DNA from: Caulobacter sp.
GTDB lineage: Bacteria; Pseudomonadota; Alphaproteobacteria; Caulobacterales; Caulobacteraceae
Direction: 5' to 3'
Assembly: GCA_017745235.1 (NCBI GenBank)
Contig: JAGHZU010000023.1
Span: 1-62,154 of the forward strand
Length of the DNA: 62,154 nt
In this document: one piece after another, positions 9,495-18,043 of the stretch
How positions within the stretch are numbered: the stretch's first letter is position 1
How the letters are laid out: the number at the start of each line of letters is the position of its first letter
Notes under the pieces: generated by a model
Seen by the model: only the letters and a program-made list of their open reading frames with translations
Told to the model about the DNA's origin: nothing
Databases searched by the model: none
Position numbers and translations under genes: made by a program

Positions 9495-10441
9495 GCGCGG
9501 CGATGATCGAGGAAGCCGCCGCCCGTTGGCTGCTCCGCCGCGAGGGCCCCGACTGGTCGCTGGCCGACCAGGCGCAGTTGGACGCATGGCTGGAGGCGTC
9601 GCCAGCCCACAAGGTCGCGTTCTGGCGGCTGGAGCTGGGTTGGGAGCAGGCCGATCGCTTGGCCGCCCTGCGCCCTGCGCTCGCAGCGCGCTCCGGCGCG
9701 CGCCGTGGCCTCTCGCCTTGGACGGCCATCGCCGCAGGCCTGGTCGCGGCCGTCCTGGTGGGCGGCGCCGTCGTCTCGCGCTTTACGCCTGAGAACAGCC
9801 GGACCTACTTCACCGAGGTCGGCGGACGGGCGCTGGTGCCGCTGCCTGACGGCAGCAAAATCGAGCTGAACACCGCAACCCAGGTCCGAACCCTGGTGCG
9901 GGCGCGCGTGCGCGAAGTCTGGCTCGATCGCGGCGAAGCCTATTTCGAGGTCGCCCACGACACCCGACGCCCCTTCGTTGTCCATGCCGGGGCCAAGACG
10001 GTGACCGTGCTGGGCACCAAGTTCCTGGTTCGCCGCGACGGCGCGCGGGTCGAGGTGGCCGTGGTGGAGGGACGCGTTCGCGTCTCCGACAGCCATCCCC
10101 CCGCGACCGCCACGCCCGCCCCGGCCCTCACCCGAGGCGAGATTGTAGTGTCGGACGGCGCCTCGACACTGGTAGCCGAAAAATCCGTGGAGCGGGTGAC
10201 GGGTGAATTGAGCTGGCGCCAGGGCGTAATCTATTTCGACCAGGCCACGCTGGGCGACGCGGCCCGTAATTTCAACCGCTACAACCGCAAACAGATCGTC
10301 ATCGATGATCCCGAGGTGGCGGCCATGCGGATCGGCGGCAATTTCGAGGCCGTCGACGTCGACGCCTTCCTGCGGCTTCTCCAGCAAGCCTACGGCCTCA
10401 AGATCAGGGACGACGGGAACACGGCCCGAATTTCGGCTTGA
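9491..10441 (+). CDS. FecR-type anti-sigma regulator (cassette 1)
   Basis: Inner-membrane sigma regulator of 316 residues. The cytoplasmic N-terminal domain (residues 1-75) has the FecR/PupR pattern AAARWLLRREGPDWSLADQAQ followed by LDAWLEASPAHKVAFWRLE. An Arg-Arg pair (ARRGLSPW) precedes the single membrane segment AIAAGLVAAVLVGGAVV. The periplasmic FecR domain follows (GGRALVPLPDGSKIELNTAT, LDRGEAYFEVAHDTRRPFVV). The C-terminal domain (about 235-316) has an STN-like fold signature and should contact the receptor's STN domain. It is coupled to the sigma gene by an ATGA overlap and followed after 113 bp by its receptor. Loss of substrate signal would keep the sigma factor inactive. Confidence 0.9.
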   Translation: MSAAMIEEAAARWLLRREGPDWSLADQAQLDAWLEASPAHKVAFWRLELGWEQADRLAALRPALAARSGARRGLSPWTAIAAGLVAAVLVGGAVVSRFTPENSRTYFTEVGGRALVPLPDGSKIELNTATQVRTLVRARVREVWLDRGEAYFEVAHDTRRPFVVHAGAKTVTVLGTKFLVRRDGARVEVAVVEGRVRVSDSHPPATATPAPALTRGEIVVSDGASTLVAEKSVERVTGELSWRQGVIYFDQATLGDAARNFNRYNRKQIVIDDPEVAAMRIGGNFEAVDVDAFLRLLQQAYGLKIRDDGNTARISA

Positions 10442-10448
10442 TCCGAAT

Positions 10449-10484
10449 TTGGTCAGGCCTCTTCGAAAAAAATTGGTCAGGCCT
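10449..10484 (+). repeat. Two 12-bp direct repeats upstream of the cassette 1 receptor
   Basis: TTGGTCAGGCCT occurs at 10449-10460 and again at 10473-10484, so start to start is 24 bp, with an A-rich spacer. They lie 70-105 bp upstream of the TBDR start. The second copy runs straight into GTTACGGGAATTTT, which could be part of an ECF promoter. They may be binding sites for a regulator or a simple duplication. Confidence 0.6.
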
Positions 10485-10554
10485 GTTACGGGAATTTTGG
10501 AGCCGGTTGTCTCACCTCGCATAAGGCCGCCAATGAGCCTTGGGGGAAACGCGA

Positions 10555-13173
10555 ATGGTTCGTTCCAAAATCCTGTCGTCACTGCTGGCCGGTAGCGCCT
10601 GCGCCCTGGTGCTGGCAGGCTCCGCCTTGGCTCAGGCCAAGTCGTTCGACATTCCAGGCGGCGACCTGAAGACGGCGCTGGACGCCTATGCCCGCCAGTC
10701 GGGCGCCCACCTGATCTACCGTCTCGAGGACGTGCGCGGCCTGAAGACCGCCGGCGCGCGCGGCCCCCTGTCGCCCGACGCGGCCCTGGACCAGTTGCTG
10801 GCCGGCGCCGGCCTGGCCGTCCATCGCGACCCGTCGGGCGCAGTGGCCATCGTCAAGGGCGATCCTCGCCCCCAGTTCCTGCCCGCCTCGGCCCCGGCCC
10901 AGGCGGCGGCCAGCACTGACGACGGCGCCAACCGGCTCGAAGAGATCATCGTCACCTCGTCCAAGCGCGCCGAGCGCCTGCAGGACGTGCCGGTGTCGGT
11001 GACCGCAGTGACCAAGGACGTGCTGGAGCGCGGCAACGTGCGCGAGCTGGGCGATCTGGTGAAGCTCGCCCCCGGCCTGGTCATCAGCTACGGCACCCAG
11101 CCCGGCAATTTCTCGATCAACATGCGCGGCATCGGGACCTTCTCAGGCGGCATCGCCGTGGAGTCGGACGTCGCCGTGGTCATCGACGACGTGCCCGTGG
11201 GCTTCCAGGCTGCGGCCTTCAAGGACCTGATCGACATCGAGCGCGTGGAAGTGCTGCGCGGCCCGCAATCGACCCTGTTTGGCAAGAGCGCGATCGCCGG
11301 CGTGCTGAACATCGCCACCCAGGCTCCGACTTCGGAGTTCACCGGCAAGGCCACCGCCCTGGTCACCAACGACAGCGAGCGCCGGCTGGGCTTTACCGTC
11401 TCAGGCCCGATCAGCGACACCCTGCGCTTCCGCCTGACTGCAGCCCAGAGCGACTATGAGGGTAACGTCACCAACCTGACGACCGGAAAGAAGGTCAACG
11501 GCAGCCGCGGCTTCACCCTGACGGGCAAGCTGCAATGGGACCCGACCGAGAACCTGCAGTTCAGCCTCGCGCCGCGCTACAACAACACCCACGCCACCTG
11601 CTGCGTCAGCCCGCTGACGTCGTTGACGCCCAACGTCTTCTACCAGGGCCTGCCCAACCTGCCCTCCTCCGAACTGCTGGCGGGCATCCCGTACAACAGC
11701 AAGTCCAACCGCTACATTCGCAACAACGACCGAGACGGCGGCGACTCCGAGACCGTGGGCGCGACGGTGCGAGCGAACTACACGTTCGACGCGGACTCCC
11801 CTCTGGGCGCGGCCACCCTGTCGTGGATCAGCGCCTACGATCGCTACAAGATGATGGACTATCAGGACACGGACGGTAACGACTCGCCCTTCCTGCTCTA
11901 CTACCCCGTAGCCACCCCCACCGGCATCGCCGGCGGCGCGCATGGCAACGGCTACTTCCACACCAACTCGCTGACCCAGGAACTGCGCCTGACCTCGCCG
12001 TCGGAGGGCAGGCTGCGCTATGTCGCCGGTCTCTGGTACGCCAAGAACGATCTCGATCGCTTCTTCGACCGCGGCCCCGGCCTGATCCCCGCCCGCTATC
12101 TGGCGGAGTCCAGCAACACCAACTACGCCATCTACACCCAAGCCACCTACGACCTGACCGACAAGACCAGCCTGATCGGCGGCGCGCGCCTGAACCGCCA
12201 GAAGATCGACTACACCTTCGACAAGACCATCTTCACCGGCATCAACCCCACGGGCCGTCAGGTGTTCGGCAAGGCCGACCAGGATGATGCGGTCACGGGC
12301 AAGATCGGGGTCCAGCACAAGTGGACTCCGGAGATCATGACCTTCGCCACCTACTCGACGGGCTACAAAGGCCAGGCCTATGACCTGGTCAGCGCCTTCG
12401 ACGCCCGCACCGCCAGCCAGATGCCGGTGCCCGCCGAAACCGCCAAGAACTACGAAATCGGCATGAAGAGCACGCTCTTCGACCGTCGCGTCTACCTGAA
12501 CGTCACCGCGTTCGACGCCGACTTCTACGGCTTCCAGACGACGATCACCGCAACCCTGCCGGACGGCACCTTCCTGACCGCGCTCAACAGCGTGGGCCAT
12601 CTGCGCACGCGCGGCGTGGAAGTGGACGCCCTGGCCCGGATCGGTCCGCACCTGCGGCTGAACGCCGCCGGCGCCTATACCGACGCCACCGTGGTCAGCT
12701 TCCCCAACGGTCCCTGCTACAACAACCAGCCCCTGACGCCCGGCGGCTGTCACCTGGACAACACCAACAGCCGGGTTCAGGATCTGGCCGGCCAGCGGTT
12801 GAACAATACGCCGGAGTGGAAGTTCAACGTGGGCGGCCAGTATGACGTGCCGCTGGACACCCTGCCCTTCGACGGGTTCGTGGCCTTCGCCTACCGCTGG
12901 CAGAGCAAGATCAACTTCGCCCTCAGCCAGGACCCGACCCAGGTGCAGAAGGCCTATGGGATTTTCGACCTGAGCGCCGGGGTGACCGATCACGACGGCA
13001 AGTACAAGTTCAGCGTCTTCGCAAACAACCTGTTCAACAAGCACTACGCCCAGGGCCTGGGTAACGGCACCGCCGGCTTCAGCGCTCCGGGCGTGACGGT
13101 GGTGGGCACCAACTGGTTCCCCGGCCGCGACTCCTTCCGTTACGCCGGGGCCCGCCTCGACGTGAACTTCTGA
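10555..13173 (+). CDS. TonB-dependent receptor with STN signalling domain (cassette 1)
   Basis: Outer-membrane receptor of 872 residues. Signal peptide (1-26, ending GSALAQA), then an STN domain (about 28-102, FDIPGGDLKTALDAYARQSG) of the kind that talks to FecR, a short linker, the TonB box region EEIIVTSSKRAERLQDVPVS, and a plug with VEVLRGPQSTLFGKSAIAGV. The rest is a 22-strand barrel ending in aromatic DVNF. The start at 10555 has GGGGGA upstream; an in-frame TTG at 10540 is less likely. It is the third gene of cassette 1 and is followed by an intrinsic terminator. The plug type (QDVPVSVTAV) is common in Caulobacter and sphingomonads, and its substrate is unknown. The neighbouring exported protein suggests an oligosaccharide. 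Confidence 0.92.
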   Translation: MVRSKILSSLLAGSACALVLAGSALAQAKSFDIPGGDLKTALDAYARQSGAHLIYRLEDVRGLKTAGARGPLSPDAALDQLLAGAGLAVHRDPSGAVAIVKGDPRPQFLPASAPAQAAASTDDGANRLEEIIVTSSKRAERLQDVPVSVTAVTKDVLERGNVRELGDLVKLAPGLVISYGTQPGNFSINMRGIGTFSGGIAVESDVAVVIDDVPVGFQAAAFKDLIDIERVEVLRGPQSTLFGKSAIAGVLNIATQAPTSEFTGKATALVTNDSERRLGFTVSGPISDTLRFRLTAAQSDYEGNVTNLTTGKKVNGSRGFTLTGKLQWDPTENLQFSLAPRYNNTHATCCVSPLTSLTPNVFYQGLPNLPSSELLAGIPYNSKSNRYIRNNDRDGGDSETVGATVRANYTFDADSPLGAATLSWISAYDRYKMMDYQDTDGNDSPFLLYYPVATPTGIAGGAHGNGYFHTNSLTQELRLTSPSEGRLRYVAGLWYAKNDLDRFFDRGPGLIPARYLAESSNTNYAIYTQATYDLTDKTSLIGGARLNRQKIDYTFDKTIFTGINPTGRQVFGKADQDDAVTGKIGVQHKWTPEIMTFATYSTGYKGQAYDLVSAFDARTASQMPVPAETAKNYEIGMKSTLFDRRVYLNVTAFDADFYGFQTTITATLPDGTFLTALNSVGHLRTRGVEVDALARIGPHLRLNAAGAYTDATVVSFPNGPCYNNQPLTPGGCHLDNTNSRVQDLAGQRLNNTPEWKFNVGGQYDVPLDTLPFDGFVAFAYRWQSKINFALSQDPTQVQKAYGIFDLSAGVTDHDGKYKFSVFANNLFNKHYAQGLGNGTAGFSAPGVTVVGTNWFPGRDSFRYAGARLDVNF

Positions 13174-13186
13174 TCCCTCCCCCTAT

Positions 13187-13220
13187 GGCCGGGTCCGGTT
13201 CGCCGGGCCCGGCCTCTTTT
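13187..13220 (+). terminator. Intrinsic terminator after the cassette 1 receptor
   Basis: A 10-bp GC-rich stem (GGCCGGGTCC / GGGCCCGGCC, one G-U pair) with an 8-base loop is followed by TCTTTT. It separates the receptor from the Tat-exported enzyme. Confidence 0.82.
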
Positions 13221-13260
13221 CCAGATGGATTCCACGACGCGGGGAACGATACGGGACGGC

Positions 13261-15177
13261 ATGAGCGATCAGGGAAAAGATCTCCGCACGGGCTTGGCCC
13301 GGCGCGACATGTTGGGGCTCTCGGCCGCCGCCCTGGCCCTAGGTGAAACTGGCGCGGCCCGGGCCGCCGTCCGGAAGACCTCGCGCGACCTGGCCCCCTA
13401 CTCGACCCTGCTGAAGACCTGGTGCGACGGCCTGCTGAACCATCAGGTCCAGGGCCTGGCCGGCAAGGACGCCAACGGCGGCTTCCTCTGCCCGGCATGC
13501 GGCCTGGTGCATGGGCGCAGCGCCGATGCAGTCTATCCGCTGCTGCGCATGGCCCGCACCACCGGCGAGACCCGCTACATCCGCGCTGCGGTCGCCGTGC
13601 AGGACTGGAGCGAGCGCCACGTCAGCCGCGCCGACGGCAGCTGGGTCAACGACGCCGTTCTCAGCGACTGGAAGGGCATCACCGTTTTTCGCGCCATCGC
13701 CCTGGCCGAGGCCCTGTTGCATCACGGCGACCTGCTGGACGACTCCACGCGACAGACCTGGCGCGCGCGCCTGGCCCGGGCCTACGCCTTTCTCGAGCCG
13801 TACATCACGATCGACACCGGCAACATCAACTACCCAATCTCGTCGGCCTATGCGTACACGCTGGGAGCCGAACTCCTCGACCGGCCCGATCTGGCCCGGC
13901 GCGCCCAGGAGCTGGCCCATGCCAGCCTCGCCTACTTCACGCCCGACGGCCTGCTGTTCGGCGAGGGCCATCCACAGCGCAGCCTGACGCCCAAGGGGCG
14001 CCGCCCGGTCGACCTCGGCTATAACGTCGAGGAATCCCTGCCGGCCCTGGCCCTCTACGCCCTGCACGCCAAGGACGGGGCGGTGCTGGACCAGGTGGTC
14101 GTCGCCCTGCGCGCCCACATGGAGTTCATGCTGCCTGACGGCGCCTGGGACAACAGCTGGGGCTCGCGGAACTACAAGTGGACCTGGTGGGGCAGCCGCA
14201 CCAGTGACGGCTGTCATCCTGCCTATCGCCTGCTGGCCGACCGCGACCCGCGCTTCGCCGAGGTGTCGGCGCGGAACCTTTCCCTGATGGCGTCCTGCAC
14301 CCAGGACGGCCTGCTGTACGGCGGGCCGCACTATCGCCGCCACGGCTATCTGCCCTGCATCCACCACGCCTTCGCCCACGCCAAGGCCCTGGCCGCAGTG
14401 ATCGATCTGGCTCCGCCTGCCGCTCCCACCCGTGCGCCCCTGCCCCGCGACGCGGCCTATGGCCTGAAGAGCTTCGACGCCATTGGCACGCACCTGGCCG
14501 CCGTCGGACCTTGGCGGGCGACCTTCACCGACTACGACTTCGACTACCTGGCTCCCGGCGGAGGCGGCCACGCCTCGGGCGGGGCGCTGTCTCTGCTGCA
14601 CCACCGGACGCTGGGGCCCGTGCTCGCCGCCAGTCTCACGCGCTACAAGGTGGTCGAGACCGGCAACCAGCAGACGCCGATCGACGCCTCGCATCGGCCG
14701 CTCACCCCGCGCCTGGAACTGGTCGACGGCGAGACCTTCACCAGCCTCAGCGATGCGGCGGCCACGATGATGGTTGAGAAGGGTTCGCAAGGCGTGCGGG
14801 TCATCGCCCGGGGGCGCCTCCTGACGCCCGAGGGCAAGACCCCTCCCGGCGACGCGACCTATGCCCTGGATTACGAACTCGGCGAGGCGGGGCTCGTCCT
14901 CACCGCCAGCGTCGCTCAGTTGGACGCCGGCCGTACGGCGCGCCTTATCCTGCCAGTGATCTCGACGGCCGACGAACGCGTGGCGACGTTAGGGGCGCAA
15001 GCCGTCACGGTCGCCAAACCCGGCGGAGACCTCGTGGTGACCGCGCTCGACGGTACCTTCGAACCCGTCGACGAGCATCGGATCTTCAACCTCGTTCCCG
15101 GTCTGGAAGCCCTGGAACTCCGCTTGCCGATCCCGGCGGACGGCCAGGTGCGGATCTCCCTGAAGACCTCGACCTGA
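13261..15177 (+). CDS. Tat-exported protein, probable alpha/alpha-barrel carbohydrate-active enzyme (function not assigned)
   Basis: Exported protein of 638 residues of a family I cannot name. The N-terminus has a twin-arginine signal (LARRDMLGLSAAALALGE). Residues about 60-400 are rich in paired helices with Trp, Tyr and His on repeating loops (DWSERHVSRADGSWVND, DNSWGSRNYKWTWWGSRTSD, HYRRHGYLPCIHHAFAH), typical of (alpha/alpha)6 toroid enzymes such as polysaccharide lyases or unsaturated glucuronyl hydrolases. Residues about 420-638 look like a beta-sandwich (FDYLAPGGGGHASGGALSLL). Three Cys near 85-90 (FLCPACGLVHG) resemble a metal site. ATG 13261 is chosen because the Tat signal then starts cleanly; an upstream in-frame ATG at 13225 is possible. 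Its place after a TBDR suggests it processes that receptor's polymer substrate. Confidence 0.6.
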   Translation: MSDQGKDLRTGLARRDMLGLSAAALALGETGAARAAVRKTSRDLAPYSTLLKTWCDGLLNHQVQGLAGKDANGGFLCPACGLVHGRSADAVYPLLRMARTTGETRYIRAAVAVQDWSERHVSRADGSWVNDAVLSDWKGITVFRAIALAEALLHHGDLLDDSTRQTWRARLARAYAFLEPYITIDTGNINYPISSAYAYTLGAELLDRPDLARRAQELAHASLAYFTPDGLLFGEGHPQRSLTPKGRRPVDLGYNVEESLPALALYALHAKDGAVLDQVVVALRAHMEFMLPDGAWDNSWGSRNYKWTWWGSRTSDGCHPAYRLLADRDPRFAEVSARNLSLMASCTQDGLLYGGPHYRRHGYLPCIHHAFAHAKALAAVIDLAPPAAPTRAPLPRDAAYGLKSFDAIGTHLAAVGPWRATFTDYDFDYLAPGGGGHASGGALSLLHHRTLGPVLAASLTRYKVVETGNQQTPIDASHRPLTPRLELVDGETFTSLSDAAATMMVEKGSQGVRVIARGRLLTPEGKTPPGDATYALDYELGEAGLVLTASVAQLDAGRTARLILPVISTADERVATLGAQAVTVAKPGGDLVVTALDGTFEPVDEHRIFNLVPGLEALELRLPIPADGQVRISLKTST

Positions 15178-15197
15178 CCGTCTCGACCAGCGGAAGC

Positions 15198-17048
15198 CTA
15201 TCGCTCTACCTGGCTCACGTCGCGCACCGCGCCGCGGGCGGCGTTCGTGGTCATGGCCGCATAGGCGCGCAGGGCCGGCGAGACCTCGCGCTTGCGGTCG
15301 GTCGGCTTCCAGGCGTCCTTGCCGCGCGCCAGCTGGGCCGCGCGACGCTCGGCCAGAACGTCGTCGGCGACCTCCAGGGTGATGCCGCGGTTGGGAATAT
15401 CGATCAGGATCGAGTCCCCGGTCTCGACCAGGGCGATCAGGCCGCCCTCGCCGGCTTCCGGCGAGACGTGGCCGATCGAAAGGCCCGAGGTGCCGCCCGA
15501 GAAGCGACCGTCGGTGATCAGGGCGCAGGCTGCGCCCAGGCCCTTCGATTTGAGGTAGGTGGTGGGGTACAGCATTTCCTGCATTCCCGGCCCCCCCTTG
15601 GGGCCTTCGTAGCGGATGACCACGACCTCGCCCGCCGTGACCTGACCGCCCAGGATGCCGCTGACCGCCGCCTCCTGGCTCTCATAGACGCGGGCCGTGC
15701 CACGGAACGTCAGGATCGAGTCATCGACGCCCGCCGTCTTCACGATGCAGCCCTCTGGAGCCAGGTTCCCGAACAGCACGGCCAGGCCGCCATCCTTCGA
15801 GAACGGATGCTCGACCGAGCGGATGACGCCCTTCTCCCGGTCCAGATCCAGGTTCTCCCAGCGAGCGGCCTGGCTGAAGGCGACCTGGGTCGGCTTGCCA
15901 CCCGGCGCGGCTCGGAAGAACTCGTGGGCCGTGGCGCTGTTGGTGCGGCCGATGTCCCAGCGCGCCAGGGCCTCGCCCATCGTAGTGGCGTGGACAGTCG
16001 GCTGGCTCTCGTCGATCAGGCCACCACGCTCCAATTCGCCCAGGATGGCCATGACGCCGCCAGCGCGGTGGACGTCCTCCATGTGCACGTCGCTCTTGGC
16101 GGGCGCGACCTTCGACAGGCAGGGCACGCGGCGCGACAGGCGATCGATGTCGGCCATGCCGAAGTCGACCCCGCCCTCGTTGGCCGCGGCTAGCAGGTGC
16201 AGCACGGTGTTGGTCGAGCCGCCCATGGCGATGTCCAGGCTCATGGCGTTCTCGAACGCCGCTCGGGTGGCGATGCCGCGCGGCAAGGCCGTGACATCCT
16301 CCTGCTCGTACCAGCGCTGGCACAGGTCGACGATCAGGCGGCCGGCCTCCTTGAACAGCGCCTCACGGTCGGCATGGGTGGCCAGAACCGAGCCGTTGCC
16401 GGGCAGCGACAGGCCCAGCGCCTCGGTCAGGCAGTTCATCGAGTTGGCCGTGAACATGCCCGAGCACGAACCGCACGTCGGGCACGCGGCCTTCTCGATC
16501 GCGGTGACTTCCTCGTCAGTGTACTTGTCGTCGGCGGCCACGACCATGGCGTCGACCAGGTCCAGCGCCCGGATCGCGCCCTTAACCTGCACCTTGCCGG
16601 CCTCCATCGGGCCGCCCGAGACGAAGACCACCGGAATGTTCAGCCGCATGGCGGCCATCAGCATGCCGGGAGTGATCTTGTCGCAGTTGGAGATGCAGAC
16701 GATGGCGTCGGCGCAGTGCGCGTTGACCATGTACTCGACGCTGTCGGCGATCAGCTCGCGGCTGGGCAGCGAGTACAGCATGCCGCCGTGGCCCATGGCG
16801 ATGCCGTCGTCGACGGCGATGGTGTTGAACTCCTTGGCCACGCCGCCGGCGGCCTCGATCTCGCGAGCAACCAGCTGACCAAGGTCCTTCAGGTGCACGT
16901 GGCCCGGGACGAACTGGGTGAAGCTGTTGGCGATGGCGATGATCGGTTTGCCGAAATCCTCGTCCTTCATGCCGGTGGCGCGCCAGAGGCCACGGGCGCC
17001 GGCCATGTTGCGGCCATGGGTGGAGGTGCGTGAGCGATAAGGAGGCAT
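15198..17048 (-). CDS. ilvD: Dihydroxy-acid dehydratase
   Basis: Cytoplasmic enzyme of branched-chain amino acid synthesis; it dehydrates 2,3-dihydroxy acids to the 2-keto acids of valine and isoleucine using an Fe-S cluster and Mg2+. With the start at ATG 17048 ([17 protein letters not shown]) it is 616 residues, the usual length for this family. Both family signatures are present: [12 protein letters not shown] and [18 protein letters not shown], with cluster cysteines, and near the C-terminus [20 protein letters not shown]. These features fit IlvD better than the related Edd. The frame runs on to 17102 without a better start. It is divergent from the LysR gene at 17144 with 95 bp between them. 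Confidence 0.95.
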   Translation of the reverse strand: MPPYRSRTSTHGRNMAGARGLWRATGMKDEDFGKPIIAIANSFTQFVPGHVHLKDLGQLVAREIEAAGGVAKEFNTIAVDDGIAMGHGGMLYSLPSRELIADSVEYMVNAHCADAIVCISNCDKITPGMLMAAMRLNIPVVFVSGGPMEAGKVQVKGAIRALDLVDAMVVAADDKYTDEEVTAIEKAACPTCGSCSGMFTANSMNCLTEALGLSLPGNGSVLATHADREALFKEAGRLIVDLCQRWYEQEDVTALPRGIATRAAFENAMSLDIAMGGSTNTVLHLLAAANEGGVDFGMADIDRLSRRVPCLSKVAPAKSDVHMEDVHRAGGVMAILGELERGGLIDESQPTVHATTMGEALARWDIGRTNSATAHEFFRAAPGGKPTQVAFSQAARWENLDLDREKGVIRSVEHPFSKDGGLAVLFGNLAPEGCIVKTAGVDDSILTFRGTARVYESQEAAVSGILGGQVTAGEVVVIRYEGPKGGPGMQEMLYPTTYLKSKGLGAACALITDGRFSGGTSGLSIGHVSPEAGEGGLIALVETGDSILIDIPNRGITLEVADDVLAERRAAQLARGKDAWKPTDRKREVSPALRAYAAMTTNAARGAVRDVSQVER

Positions 17049-17143
17049 GGAAAATCTCACTGTCGGATGTGTGGTTTCTACAGCCGCTGACCTCGCGCGC
17101 AAAATATATTAAAAGCGGCGAATTAGGTCACCAGAGATATCAA
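17049..17143. promoter_or_regulatory. ilvD-ilvR divergent intergenic region
   Basis: 95 bp between two divergent starts. It holds an AT-rich core (AAAATATATTAAAA at 17101-17114) flanked by an inverted GCCGCT (17083-17088) / AGCGGC (17114-17119). It is the expected binding region for the LysR regulator and holds both promoters. Exact sites cannot be fixed by eye. Confidence 0.6.
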
Positions 17144-18043
17144 ATGGACGTTCGCCAGTTGCGCCATTTCGTGGCCGTGGCCGAGACTCTGCACTTCGGC
17201 CGCGCAGCCGAGCGCCTGGGCATGACCCAGCCACCGCTCAGCCAGTCGATCATGAACCTGGAGCGCGAACTGGGCGCGCCGCTGTTCGTGCGCTCCAAGC
17301 GCAGCGTGCGGCTCAGCGCCCTAGGTGAACAATGGCTGCCCGACGTGTTGGACGCCCTGGCCGCGGTGGACGAACTGCCGACCACCGCGCGCCGCTTGCG
17401 CGACGGCCACACGGGCGTGCTGTCGCTGTCGTTCGTCAGCACCGCGGACTACAGCGTCCTGCCCGATCTGGTCAGTCGCTACGCCCAGACCTTTCCGGGC
17501 GTCGAAATCCGCCTGGTCGAGGCCACCAGCGATGTGCAGATCCCGGCCCTGGTCGGCGGCGAACGTCACGCAGGCATCATCATCCCGCCCCATGACCGCG
17601 CTCTGCCAGAGCCCCTGGCCTACCGACAGCTGGTCTCAGAACCCCTGGTCGCAGCCGCGCCGGCGACCTGGGTCGAGGATGGTCGCCTCCCCGTCCTCGA
17701 CGGCGTCCTGCCGCCCGACGCCTTGCTCGGCGCGCCGCTGATCCTCTTCCCCCGCGCCGTGGCTCCGGCCTTCCACGACCTGGTGACTGGTTACTTCAGC
17801 GCCCAAGGCCAGCCCGCCCGTATCGTCCAGGAGGCGATCCAGATGCAGACGATCATCAGCCTGGTCTCGGCTGGGCTGGGCGTCGCCCTGGTGCCGGCCT
17901 CGCTGCGGAACTTGGCTCGCGCTGGCGTCGGCTACATCGACCTGGCCGCGCCGCCGATCCTGGAGACGGGCCTGGCCTGGCGGCGCGACGACGAGACCCC
18001 TACCCTCAGGGGCCTGCTGGGGCTTGTCGGCGCCCGCGACTAG
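17144..18043 (+). CDS. ilvR: LysR-family regulator, probable IlvR
   Basis: LysR-type transcription factor of 299 residues: N-terminal winged helix-turn-helix (residues 1-60, MDVRQLRHFVAVAETLHFGR then AAERLGMTQPPLSQSIMNLE) and a periplasmic-binding-protein-like effector domain (about 90-295). In Caulobacter, IlvR is a LysR activator encoded divergently from ilvD; the same arrangement and a 95-bp spacer are seen here, which is why I use the symbol. It probably senses a branched-chain pathway intermediate. Its stop codon lies in a CTAG shared with the stop of the convergent phoD gene. The ATG at 17144 is chosen because the helix-turn-helix begins there; the open frame upstream has no domain. Confidence 0.82.
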   Translation: MDVRQLRHFVAVAETLHFGRAAERLGMTQPPLSQSIMNLERELGAPLFVRSKRSVRLSALGEQWLPDVLDALAAVDELPTTARRLRDGHTGVLSLSFVSTADYSVLPDLVSRYAQTFPGVEIRLVEATSDVQIPALVGGERHAGIIIPPHDRALPEPLAYRQLVSEPLVAAAPATWVEDGRLPVLDGVLPPDALLGAPLILFPRAVAPAFHDLVTGYFSAQGQPARIVQEAIQMQTIISLVSAGLGVALVPASLRNLARAGVGYIDLAAPPILETGLAWRRDDETPTLRGLLGLVGARD

